Origin: Nocardioides pantholopis
Lineage (GTDB): Bacteria > Actinomycetota > Actinomycetes > Propionibacteriales > Nocardioidaceae
Reading direction: 5' to 3'
DNA: 64,000 bases
Assembly: GCF_003710085.1 (NCBI RefSeq)
Contig: NZ_CP033324.1
Span: 2,915,501-2,979,500 of the forward strand
Shown here: positions 25,294 to 32,971 of the stretch, in pieces
Layout: each line of letters starts with the position of its first letter
Numbering within the stretch: the first letter of the stretch is position 1
Made by a program: the position numbers and the translations under genes
Notes under the pieces: generated by a model
What the model saw: only the letters and a program-made list of their open reading frames with translations
What the model was told of the DNA's origin: nothing
Database searches by the model: none

Positions 25294-25866
25294 TCACGCG
25301 CGGCCGCTGGGGAGGACATCCGGGAGCTCTCCGGGGGTGTCGAGGGCGCGATCCCAGAGCCGGCCGACCTCCGCCACCGGCACCGGCGGCAGCACGTGGA
25401 AGCTGCCGAGCAGGAGCAGGTACACGGTGCGCGCGAGGTCGCGGGCCTCGCGCCCGCCGTCGGTCAGCTCGACGAAGAGCGACTCCAGGTAGCTCAGGCG
25501 CCGGCCGTCGATCCGTTCGAGTGCCGCCCGAGCCGCCTCGTCCTGGGCCGCCCACGCACGCACCGCCACCTCGAGCGCCGCGGCGCGGTCGCCATCGGCG
25601 ACCACCGCGGCCCGCAACCGGTCGAGCCGCTGGCGCGCCGACGCGGCTGGATCGGCCTCGGCCGCATCGACGTACCGCTGAGTCTCGACCGCCTCGAAGT
25701 GCTCCAGGAGCGCAGCCTCGAAGCCCGGGACCCCACCGAAGTGGTGGTAGAAGCTGCCCTTGCTCAGCCCCATCTCCGCACACAGCCGCTCGATGGTGAC
25801 GGCACGGAAGCCTTCGGCCGCCAGGACGGCGAAGCCCTTCTCCAGCCACTGATCGCGCGCCGTCAT
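25294..25866 (-). CDS. TetR family transcriptional regulator
   Basis: 190 aa. N-terminal HTH (GFAVLAAEGFRAVTIERLCAEMGLSKGSFYHHFGGVPGF) is a textbook TetR domain; the C-terminal ligand-binding region is helical with LLLLGSFHVLPPVPV. ATG at 25866 with GGAGGAG upstream. Divergent from the DUF6463 gene across a 75-nt gap containing a perfect 13-bp-arm palindrome, which makes it the likely repressor of that gene and of itself. Confidence 0.9.
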   Translation of the reverse strand: MTARDQWLEKGFAVLAAEGFRAVTIERLCAEMGLSKGSFYHHFGGVPGFEAALLEHFEAVETQRYVDAAEADPAASARQRLDRLRAAVVADGDRAAALEVAVRAWAAQDEAARAALERIDGRRLSYLESLFVELTDGGREARDLARTVYLLLLGSFHVLPPVPVAEVGRLWDRALDTPGELPDVLPSGRA

Positions 25867-25909
25867 GCGGCTCCTCCTACCACTCGAACTTCGGCAGAAT
25901 TCGGGATGC

Positions 25910-25941
25910 GACCAGACCATACCATTCCGTATGGTCTGGTC
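25910..25941. promoter_or_regulatory. TetR operator palindrome overlapping the DUF6463 promoter
   Basis: GACCAGACCATAC (25910-25922) and GTATGGTCTGGTC (25929-25941) are perfect complements with a 6-nt spacer CATTCC. The right arm ends 1 nt before the DUF6463 ATG and contains TATGGT, usable as a -10 for a leaderless transcript. Repressor binding would block transcription start directly. Confidence 0.8.
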
Positions 25942-26349
25942 ATGAGACTCTCCCGTGTCCGCATCGGCACCTGGCTCCTGGCCGTCGGTGCCGTCCACCT
26001 CGCCGCCACCCCGGTCTTCTTCGGCGACGCGCTGCGCAGCGTCGTCGAGGGAGGCGTCCTGTTCAGCGTCGAGGCCGATGCGGAGGCGACGACGCTCCGC
26101 GCCTCCGGCTTCTGGTACGCCACGTCGGGGGTCGCCGTGATGGCGCTCGGCCTGCTCTCCCGGCACTCCGAGAGCCAGCTCGGTTCCCCGGCTCCGGTCC
26201 TGCCGCCCACCCTCCTCGGGCTGGGCGCCTGGGGGGTGCTCCTCGACCCCCAGAGCGGTTTCTGGCTCTTCTTCCCCATCGCCGTCCTGGCCTGGCTGCG
26301 GGTGCGGTCCGCCCGCCGCAGCACGGCCGTCGCGGTGTCCGTGCCCTGA
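25942..26349 (+). CDS. DUF6463 family membrane protein
   Basis: 135 aa with four hydrophobic helices (about 10-28, 60-75, 88-104, 106-120). Starts MRLSRVRIGTWLLAVGAVHL and includes FFGDALRSVVEGG and GFWYATSGVAVMALG, which fit the DUF6463 family often found next to TetR regulators. Function unknown. The ATG directly abuts the palindromic operator, so the mRNA is probably leaderless and repressed by the divergent TetR protein. Confidence 0.75.
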   Translation: MRLSRVRIGTWLLAVGAVHLAATPVFFGDALRSVVEGGVLFSVEADAEATTLRASGFWYATSGVAVMALGLLSRHSESQLGSPAPVLPPTLLGLGAWGVLLDPQSGFWLFFPIAVLAWLRVRSARRSTAVAVSVP

Positions 26350-26377
26350 CCCCTCGCGCTCCCCCGAACGGCAGCCG

Positions 26378-28069
26378 TCAGGCCGTGGCCCGGGGGCGGC
26401 GGCGCGCCGGTCGGCGGATGACGGAGCCGGGCTTCGAGGCCAGGAGCGGGTCGAAGTCGTCGGTGACCGGCGTCAGGCGCTCCTCGTCGACGAACACCGC
26501 GCCGTCGCGCACCTCCTGGACGAGGTCGCGGCCGAGCACGGCGCCGGCCGTGCCCATCCCGCCCCAGATCGTGGCGTTGATGCCGAACATGTGCTCGGTG
26601 CTGCCGCCGGCGAGGAAGAGCCCCGGGATGTGGGTGGTGACCCGGGGCCGGAACGGGCCGAGGTTCCTCAGCAGCGGGGCGATGCCGTAGCAGGAGCCGT
26701 CGGTGGTCAGCGTGAAGCGCTCCTGGGTGATCGGGGTGGACGCCTCGCAGAAGACCATCCGCTCCCGCAGGTCCGGGATCATCAGCTCGGCGGTGTCGAG
26801 CACCCGCTGGGTGAGCTCGTCCTTGAGCTGGAGGTAGCGCTCGTCGCGGCCGTAGCTGCCGCCGTCGGCGGGGCTGGACTGCACGTTCCAGAACTCGTGG
26901 TCCTTGGGCGCCCAGCTCACCAGCTCGAGCGTCGAGTAGCCCGGGGGCGCCGAGTGCGTCCCTTCGGGGTCCTTGGCGGTGGGACAGCTGATGCCCACCG
27001 GCATCCGCTCGGGGCAGCGGCCCGCGGCCACCTCGCGGTAGTAGCCGTCGATGTCGTTGGTGGGCCACACCCAGGCCAGTGGCGGGGTGCCGCGCTCGCG
27101 CAGGTCGACGTCGAGGGCGACGTACACCGCGAACATCGGCAGCGTCATCTCCAGGCTCGCCAGCCTGCGCCGCAGCCGGCGGGTCAGGTGCTCCTCGCCG
27201 ACCAGCTCCGCCCAGGTCCTCTTGAAGTCGGCAGCGGAGACGACGATCCCGGCGCGGATCTCCTCGCCGTCGCGCAGGCGTACGCCGACGGCGCGCCCGC
27301 CCTCGACCAGGATCCGCTCGACCCGGGCCTTGGTGCGGACCCGGCCGCCGTGCGACTGGACCACGTCGGTGAGGTGGGCGCCGATCACCTGGCCGCCGCC
27401 CCGCGGGTAGTAGGCGCCGGCCTGGAGGTAGTGGTGCAGGAACCCGGCGTGCATGGCCGTGGGCGTGCGGTGCGGGGGCCACGTGTAGTCGCCGTTCTCC
27501 GCGAGGATCACCGCCTGGGCGTCGGCGCTGAGGCCGCACGCCGCCATCAGCGTCGTGATCGGGCGGATGCCCCAGCGCAGCAGCATGAGCGGGCGCCGGC
27601 GCGGGCTCTCGCCGGCGGCGATGATGCGCATGATCCGCACGCACCGGCGCAGGCCCGGCTCCTCCGCGGGGAAGGCGGCGATCAGCCGCTCGAGGTAGGT
27701 GTCCCAGCCGGTCGGGGTCTGGAACGTCGTCCCCGGGATCATGATCTGGCAGTGGCCCTCCGGGCGCTGGCGCAGCCAGTTGACGCGCTCGGTCAGCGCC
27801 AGCCCGGAGAGCGCTGTCTGCATCCGGCCGCCGGGGCCGCACTCGCCGACGTAGTGGGTGCCGACGTCGAACTCGAACTTGTTGCCGGCGCGGCGGAAGA
27901 CCTGGGTGCTGCCGCCGACCACCTGGTTGGCCTCGAGCACCAGCACCCGCTTGCCGTTGGCCGCGAGGTACGCCGCGCAGGTGAGGCCGCCGGGACCCGC
28001 GCCCACCACCACGGCGTCCCAGGTCTCGCCGACGTCCCGCCTCGACGGTGTGGCCGTGGTCTGCGTCAT
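26378..28069 (-). CDS. FAD-dependent oxidoreductase, CrtI/carotenoid isomerase-retinol saturase type
   Basis: 563 aa. The dinucleotide fold VVVGAGPGGLTCAAYLAANGKRVLVLEA starts near residue 19, followed by VVGGSTQVF and FDVGTHYVG, as in phytoene desaturases, CRTISO and retinol saturases. The C-terminal motif PGLFLAGGSTEHMFGINATIWGGMGTAGAVLGRDLV binds the FAD. It probably oxidises or saturates polyene or lipid substrates; no carotenoid genes are nearby, so the substrate is open. ATG at 28069 chosen by alignment with the fold; the ribosome site is weak. Confidence 0.85.
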   Translation of the reverse strand: MTQTTATPSRRDVGETWDAVVVGAGPGGLTCAAYLAANGKRVLVLEANQVVGGSTQVFRRAGNKFEFDVGTHYVGECGPGGRMQTALSGLALTERVNWLRQRPEGHCQIMIPGTTFQTPTGWDTYLERLIAAFPAEEPGLRRCVRIMRIIAAGESPRRRPLMLLRWGIRPITTLMAACGLSADAQAVILAENGDYTWPPHRTPTAMHAGFLHHYLQAGAYYPRGGGQVIGAHLTDVVQSHGGRVRTKARVERILVEGGRAVGVRLRDGEEIRAGIVVSAADFKRTWAELVGEEHLTRRLRRRLASLEMTLPMFAVYVALDVDLRERGTPPLAWVWPTNDIDGYYREVAAGRCPERMPVGISCPTAKDPEGTHSAPPGYSTLELVSWAPKDHEFWNVQSSPADGGSYGRDERYLQLKDELTQRVLDTAELMIPDLRERMVFCEASTPITQERFTLTTDGSCYGIAPLLRNLGPFRPRVTTHIPGLFLAGGSTEHMFGINATIWGGMGTAGAVLGRDLVQEVRDGAVFVDEERLTPVTDDFDPLLASKPGSVIRRPARRRPRATA

Positions 28070-28408
28070 GACGGATCGCTTTCGCACGCGGTATCTGGAG
28101 TGAGACTCCAGTCAACTCGCTCCGGCCGCCGTTCACCAGAGGGCCCACGTCAGGTGGACGGCGACCCCAGGACCAGAACGTCGAGGAGCATCGGCCCGCC
28201 CCGTGGCCTGACCGACCGGGCATGCAAGAGGCCCTCACAGTCGGACAGACTGGAGGGCCTCTTGGGTTTGTAGCGGGGAGACCGGACAGATCTTCGAGGC
28301 ACACGGCCCCGGACGCTCGAGCGGCGTGCGGATCTGCCGAAGAGGGCTGGGAGGCGATGTCTTCTCATTCCTCGCTGGCCTGTGCCGATCCTCACGACCT
28401 CGGCGCGG
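28070..28408. other. Gene-free 339 bp with a strong hairpin and a tRNA 3'-end-like sequence
   Basis: Holds the promoter side of the FAD oxidoreductase gene, a hairpin at 28225-28264, and CCCCGCTACAA on the minus strand (28268-28278) matching the last bases and flank of the tRNA-fMet at 32848. No supported coding sequence. Confidence 0.6.
28225..28264. terminator. Strong hairpin, tRNA-terminator-like
   Basis: Arms CAAGAGGCCCTC (28225-28236) and GAGGGCCTCTTG (28253-28264) are perfect complements; a further 5-bp pairing CAGTC/GACTG extends the stem past a 1-nt bulge to a 5-nt loop. It sits 3 nt from a tRNA 3'-end-like sequence, the same relation as the other two tRNA terminators. Confidence 0.75.
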
Positions 28409-29233
28409 TCACACCGGTCGACGCACGAACGCGACGGTGGCCCCCAGGAGAGGAACGAGGATCCAGGCCCCGAAGACGACCGCACCCATGCTCGGGCTGA
28501 GCTGGGACGCGTCCGGCGCCACCGAGGTGAAGGAGCTCCCGGCCATCGACGGCAGGTACTTCATGAGGTCCTCTCGCGCGCTCTCGGGGAGCAGGATGAA
28601 GCCGAGGCCGGGGAGGACGAAGATGATCCCGAACAGCGTCGAGATCGCCCCTGCCGTGCTCCTCAGGAGGCCGCCCAGAGCGAGCCCCAGCAGGGCGGTG
28701 CCGGTCAGGAAGGCAGCGGCACCGATGACGGCACGGAGCACGCCGGGGTCGCCCAGCGTCGCGGTGTCGACGTCGCCGCTGGCGATCAGGCCCTGACCGG
28801 CGAAGAACGCGACGAGGGCGCTCAAGGCGAGCACGGAGAAGGTCGCGATGGTCACGACCGCGACCTTGGCCCAGACCACTGGCAGCCGGGACGGCACCGC
28901 GGTCAGCGTGGTCCGGATCGTGCCGGTGCTGTACTCGCTGGTGATGGCGAGGACACCGAGCACGCCGATGATGAGCTGGGCGACCTGGACTCCGGCCAGG
29001 GCTACCCCGGCCGGGTCGTCTCCGGCGTCCGCCGGTGGGTCCCCGACCACCCCACCGACCATGGCGGAGAAGATCAGGCCGATGAACAGGAGCGCGCCTG
29101 CCGCAGCGGCGAGCGTGACCATGTTGCTCCTCACCGAACGGAGCTTGGTCCACTCCGAGCGCATCACGTTGCGCATCGTGATCCGGCCTGGACCGGCTGA
29201 AAGACCTGCGGGTGCGGTTGCCTGGGTACTCAT
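28409..29233 (-). CDS. ABC-2 type transporter permease
   Basis: 274 aa. Starts with a cytoplasmic segment NVMRSEWTKLRSVRSNMVTL typical of ABC-2 permeases, then six hydrophobic helices (about 38-60, 85-105, 125-150, 165-190, 200-225 and 250-268). Translation is coupled to the upstream ATPase by an ATGA overlap. Together they form a BcrAB/NatAB-type exporter, commonly associated with antimicrobial peptide or antibiotic self-protection. The substrate cannot be told. Confidence 0.85.
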   Translation of the reverse strand: MSTQATAPAGLSAGPGRITMRNVMRSEWTKLRSVRSNMVTLAAAAGALLFIGLIFSAMVGGVVGDPPADAGDDPAGVALAGVQVAQLIIGVLGVLAITSEYSTGTIRTTLTAVPSRLPVVWAKVAVVTIATFSVLALSALVAFFAGQGLIASGDVDTATLGDPGVLRAVIGAAAFLTGTALLGLALGGLLRSTAGAISTLFGIIFVLPGLGFILLPESAREDLMKYLPSMAGSSFTSVAPDASQLSPSMGAVVFGAWILVPLLGATVAFVRRPV

Positions 29234-30171
29234 CGAACTGTCCTCTCGGGTGCCGAATGAACGGTGGCGGTGGTCTCGCCGGCGTACTCGACGGCGTCTC
29301 GGGTGAGCTCCATGAAGGCCTCTTCGAGAGAGGCCTGCTTGCTGCTCAGCTCATGCACGGGGATCGAGGCCTCGCTGGCTCGGGCGCCGATCTGCTCGGG
29401 CGTGAGGCCGATGACGTCGAGAGACCCGTCCGGCTCTGTCGTCACGGTCACGCCCTCGCCGGTGAGGAGCGGCTGCAGCAGCGCCGCCTGCGGGCTGCGG
29501 ACCCGGACGCTGCGGATGGACCTGCTCATCAGCTCGGCCACGGGCAGGTCCGCGATGAGCTTCCCGCGACCGATGATGACCAGATGCTCGGCGGTCATGG
29601 CCATCTCGGTCATCAGGTGGGAGGAGACGAAGACCGTGCGACCTTCGGCGGCGAGGCTGCGGAGCAGCTCGCGGATCCAGCGGATGCCGTCGGGGTCGAG
29701 CCCGTTGACCGGCTCGTCCAGCACGACCGTCTGGGGGTCTCCGAGCAGGGCGCCGGCAATCCCGAGCCGCTGGCCCATGCCGAGTGAGAACCCGCCCACC
29801 CGGTCCTTGCTGACGTCGGCGAGCCCGACCAGCTCCAGCATCTCGTCGACGCGGCTCGCCGGCAGGCCGTGCGTATGGGCTTGGGCCAGGAGGTGGTTGC
29901 GGGCGGAACGGCCGGGGTGCCTGGCCCCTGCGTCCAGGAGCACGCCGAGCTCGCGAATGGGCATGGGGTGTTCGCGGTACGGACGACCGTTGACGGTGGC
30001 GCGTCCGCCGGTCGGGTCCTCGAGCCCGACCAACATCCGCATTGTGGTGGACTTGCCCGCACCGTTGGGCCCGAGGAAGCCGGTCACGACACCGGGCTTC
30101 ACGGTGACCGTGAGGTCGTCGACCACGGTCTTGGAGCCGTACTGCTTGGTCAGGTGCTGTAGCTCGATCAT
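29230..30171 (-). CDS. ABC transporter ATP-binding protein, BcrA type
   Basis: 313 aa, ATG at 30171 with GAGGAGA upstream. Walker A GPNGAGKST at residues 34-42, signature FSLGMGQRLGIAGAL in place of LSGGQ, Walker B TVVLDEPVNGLDPDG and switch VSSHLMTEM. The SLGM signature and the C-terminal extension after residue 220 fit the BcrA/DrrA group. Coupled to the permease. Divergent from a histidine kinase gene with a palindrome in the intergenic region. Confidence 0.9.
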   Translation of the reverse strand: MIELQHLTKQYGSKTVVDDLTVTVKPGVVTGFLGPNGAGKSTTMRMLVGLEDPTGGRATVNGRPYREHPMPIRELGVLLDAGARHPGRSARNHLLAQAHTHGLPASRVDEMLELVGLADVSKDRVGGFSLGMGQRLGIAGALLGDPQTVVLDEPVNGLDPDGIRWIRELLRSLAAEGRTVFVSSHLMTEMAMTAEHLVIIGRGKLIADLPVAELMSRSIRSVRVRSPQAALLQPLLTGEGVTVTTEPDGSLDVIGLTPEQIGARASEASIPVHELSSKQASLEEAFMELTRDAVEYAGETTATVHSAPERTVR

Positions 30172-30244
30172 GAGGTTCTCCTCGTGGGGACCGGACCTTC
30201 CGGCGTTGGCACGAGCCTGCTCGTCCGGAGTGCTGGCCCGCGTC

Positions 30245-30275
30245 GTGCAGTCGCAGACACCTGTGTCTGCTGCAC
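30245..30275. promoter_or_regulatory. Palindrome in the divergent ABC exporter / kinase promoter region
   Basis: GCAGACAC (30253-30260) and GTGTCTGC (30263-30270) flank a CT dinucleotide; outer arms GTGCA and TGCAC (30245-30249, 30271-30275) extend it past a 3-nt offset. It lies 74 nt upstream of the ATPase start and 109 nt upstream of the kinase start, well placed for the NarL-type regulator encoded at 31604. Confidence 0.55.
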
Positions 30276-30383
30276 GCGCAGCAGCGCACCGGACGGGGAG
30301 GGGACGGCTACCGCGCTGGCGGTAGGGCTGTGTACTGCGACCGGAGGACGCCACAGACCCGGTCGGATTCGTAGGCTCCGGGT

Positions 30384-31607
30384 ATGACCGGGCTCAGCGA
30401 CCTGCGCGCACTCCCCGCGAGACACCCTGCGGTGTTCGACGCGCTGGTGGCGGTGGGGCTCATGCCCATCGCGGTGCTCCTCCCCGATCCCGACCACCCG
30501 GACGGCTCCTCGCTCTCCGGCGCGGCGACGGCCATCGCGATCATCACCTGCGCCGGACTGGCACTACGTCGCCGGTGGCCCGGCATCGTCCTGGCGGGCA
30601 CCAGCGTGGGCGCCGCGGTCGTCATCATGCTCGCGGGGGGAGCGTCCTGGATCGTCCTGACGCCGGTCGTGGCCTTGTACACGTTCGCCGTCCTGCGCGA
30701 CCGACGCAGCGCCGTGGTGGCCTGGGCAGCGTCACTGGTGCCTGTGTCGGCCGCAGTCGCACTGGTGACAGACCCGTGGCCGCCCGATCCCGCAGCCTTC
30801 CAGTACATCTCGTCGTTCGCCGTCGCCACCGCCGTCGGAGTGGCGGTCCGGTCCCGTCGCGCCTTCGTCGTGGCAGTCGAGGAGCGCGCCGAGCGGGCGG
30901 AGCGCATGCGCGAGCAGGAGGCTGCTCGACGCGTCGCGGAGGAGCGGCTGCGCATCGCGCGCGAGCTCCACGACGTGGTCGCGCATCGCGTCGCGATCGT
31001 GAACGTCCAGGCCTCCGTGGCTCATCATCTCGTGCTCGTCGACCCCCCGGCCGCACTCTCGGCGATCGAGCACGTGCGGGAAGCGGGGCGAGCGATCCTC
31101 GACGAGCTGGGTGACGTGTTGAACGTCCTGCGTCAGCCGGATGAAGCGGTGAACCCCCACGCGCCCGCACCGGGCCTTGACGAGGTGCACCGGCTGGTGG
31201 CCTCCTTCCAGTCCGTGGGGCTGAGCATCAGGCAGTCTGTGTCAGGGAGTCCCCGCGCTGTCCCAGGGGGAGCAGATCTGGTGGCGTACCGGGTCCTCCA
31301 GGAGGCCCTCACGAATGCCCACAAACACGGAACCGGACAGGCCACCATGACCATCTGCTACGAGCCCGTCGAGATCGGACTCGAGGTCACCAACCCCGTC
31401 GGCGCTGACCGGGCCGCCGTGCTCCCCTCCGCGGCCGCGGCGGCGTCGGGTTTCCAGACAGATCCCTCCGGGGGCGCCGGCTTCGGCCTGATCGGGATGC
31501 GTGAGCGCGTGGCGGCGGTCGGCGGGGAGATGGCGGCACGACAAGACCCCGATGGGCACTTCCGGGTGTCGGTCCGGCTGCCCGACCGAGCGGGCGTGGA
31601 CCGGTGA
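30384..31607 (+). CDS. Two-component sensor histidine kinase, NarL/DesK type
   Basis: 407 aa. Four or five membrane helices before residue 160, a short coiled linker EERAERAERMREQEAARRVA, HisKA_3 with phospho-acceptor His196 in ARELHDVVAHRVAIVNVQ, then HATPase with NAHKHGTG (N box) and GFGLIGMRERVAAVGG (G box). No extracellular sensor domain, so it likely senses within the membrane. Coupled to the response regulator by a GTGA overlap. TAGGCT 8 nt before the ATG may be the -10 of a leaderless transcript. Confidence 0.88.
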   Translation: MTGLSDLRALPARHPAVFDALVAVGLMPIAVLLPDPDHPDGSSLSGAATAIAIITCAGLALRRRWPGIVLAGTSVGAAVVIMLAGGASWIVLTPVVALYTFAVLRDRRSAVVAWAASLVPVSAAVALVTDPWPPDPAAFQYISSFAVATAVGVAVRSRRAFVVAVEERAERAERMREQEAARRVAEERLRIARELHDVVAHRVAIVNVQASVAHHLVLVDPPAALSAIEHVREAGRAILDELGDVLNVLRQPDEAVNPHAPAPGLDEVHRLVASFQSVGLSIRQSVSGSPRAVPGGADLVAYRVLQEALTNAHKHGTGQATMTICYEPVEIGLEVTNPVGADRAAVLPSAAAAASGFQTDPSGGAGFGLIGMRERVAAVGGEMAARQDPDGHFRVSVRLPDRAGVDR

Positions 31608-32281
31608 GCATTCGTGTGGTCATCGCGGACGACCAGGGGCTCATCCGGGTGGGCTTCAGGTCGCTGATCGACTCCGCGCCGGACATGAGCGTCGTGGGAG
31701 AGGCCACCAACGGGCAGGAGGCGGTGAACCTGGTCCGCGACACCCGAGCCGACGTCGTGGTGATGGACATCCGCATGCCCGAGCTGGACGGCCTGGGGGC
31801 GACACGCCTCATCTGCGCCGACGAGGACCTCGCCGGCGTGCGCGTTCTCATCCTGACGACCTTCGAGCTCGACGAGTACGTGCTCGAAGCGGTCGAGGCC
31901 GGTGCCAGCGGGTTCCTCGGCAAGAGCGTCGATCCCGAAGAGCTGGTGCAGGCGATCAGGACGCTGGCAGCCGGCGACGCCCTGCTCTCGCCCAAGGCGA
32001 CGAGGACGCTGATCAGCCGCTACGCCCGACCGGCCGCGGCCGACTCGTCTGCCACCGTCGACTCGACGCTCCTGCCCGAGCTGACCGATCGGGAGCGCGA
32101 GGTGGTCGCCCTGGCGGCCCAGGGCTTGACCAACGACGAGATCGCCGAGCGCCTCTTCGTCTCTCCACTGACGGCCAAGACCCATGTGAACCGGGCGATG
32201 ATGAAGGTGGGCGCACGCGATCGGGCCCAGCTGGTCGTCGCCGCCTACCAGAGCGGCCTGATCCGGCCCGGACCGGCGTAG
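31604..32281 (+). CDS. Response regulator, NarL/FixJ family
   Basis: 225 aa. Receiver with DD at 9-10, phospho-acceptor Asp55 in VVVMDIRMP, and TTFEL and GKS for the Thr and Lys positions. LuxR HTH: LTDREREVVALAAQGLTNDEIAERLFV then LTAKTHVNRAMMKVGARDR. It probably controls the divergent ABC exporter, with the palindrome at 30245-30275 as candidate target. Confidence 0.9.
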   Translation: MSIRVVIADDQGLIRVGFRSLIDSAPDMSVVGEATNGQEAVNLVRDTRADVVVMDIRMPELDGLGATRLICADEDLAGVRVLILTTFELDEYVLEAVEAGASGFLGKSVDPEELVQAIRTLAAGDALLSPKATRTLISRYARPAAADSSATVDSTLLPELTDREREVVALAAQGLTNDEIAERLFVSPLTAKTHVNRAMMKVGARDRAQLVVAAYQSGLIRPGPA

Positions 32282-32367
32282 GCCGCCACCCGCCCGCGCC
32301 TGGGCGGGCCGGTGCGGTACGTGGACCCGACTCTCGGCAGCTGCAGGCGACGCCTGAGATCGGTGAC

Positions 32368-32682
32368 TCAGTCAAACGGATCGCGCTCGTCGGTCACCGT
32401 GTAGAGCCGGACCTGGACATCGTGCATCTCTTCGTCGAGATGAGGCGGATTGGCCACCGCGCGGAACGACTCCATCGCCTCGTGGGACTCCCATCGCTCG
32501 AGGTTGTTCACGCGGCTGGGGTCCAGGGAGTCTGCCGTGATCGCGACGTCCAGACATCCGGGTGCTTGACGCGCCCGCCGCTGCAGGTCGGCGAACGCGG
32601 CGATGTACGCGTCGCGCCCCTCGGGATCCACCCGGTAGTGGCCGGTGATGATCAGCATCGGTCCTGCGGTCTCTGCACTCAT
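32368..32682 (-). CDS. Antibiotic biosynthesis monooxygenase (ABM) domain protein
   Basis: 104 aa single ferredoxin-like domain: MLIITGHYRVDPEGRDAYIAAFADLQRRARQAPGCLDVAI, then RVNNLERWESHEAMESF, the typical ABM strand-helix-strand pattern with the conserved RWES block. Members include quinone-forming cofactorless monooxygenases and haem-degrading proteins; the specific activity is unknown. ATG at 32682 preferred; GTG at 32691 is also in frame. Ribosome site weak. Confidence 0.8.
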   Translation of the reverse strand: MSAETAGPMLIITGHYRVDPEGRDAYIAAFADLQRRARQAPGCLDVAITADSLDPSRVNNLERWESHEAMESFRAVANPPHLDEEMHDVQVRLYTVTDERDPFD

Positions 32683-32797
32683 GCAGACCACGACCCCGCG
32701 GACACCGGAGACTCATCGCTGACGCACCGTCACCGCAGGCCCGCTCATCGGCAGGGCCGGACGCATGCCGTGGGTCTCGTGGCACGGCCACAGAACA

Positions 32798-32840
32798 GAA
32801 ACCGCCGCTGACCTCATTCCTGCAGGTCAGCGGCGGTTTC
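32798..32840. terminator. Terminator of the second tRNA-fMet
   Basis: Seventeen-nt arms 32798-32814 and 32824-32840 pair perfectly around a 9-nt loop, starting 7 nt after the tRNA 3' end on the minus strand. The flank is moderately T-rich (TTTCTGTTCTG). Confidence 0.85.
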
Positions 32841-32847
32841 TCACTTG

Positions 32848-32921
32848 TAGCGGGGGCAGGATTTGAACCTGCGACCTCTGGGTTATGAGCCCAGCGAGCT
32901 ACCGAGCTGCTCCACCCCGCG
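32848..32921 (-). tRNA. tRNA-fMet (CAT), initiator, second copy
   Basis: Identical over all 74 nt to the tRNA at 24658-24731, including the GGG/CCC anticodon stem pairs and the unpaired first position. It lies downstream of the UPF0182 gene on the same strand and has its own terminator. Confidence 0.95.
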
Positions 32922-32971
32922 CCGGTGAGAAGAACAGTACGGGATGGGCAGCCGGCGGCCAAATCCGGGGG

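Noticed and set aside
28266..28290. A third tRNA-fMet gene
   Set aside because: Only the last 11 nt or so match; the D, anticodon and T arms are absent.
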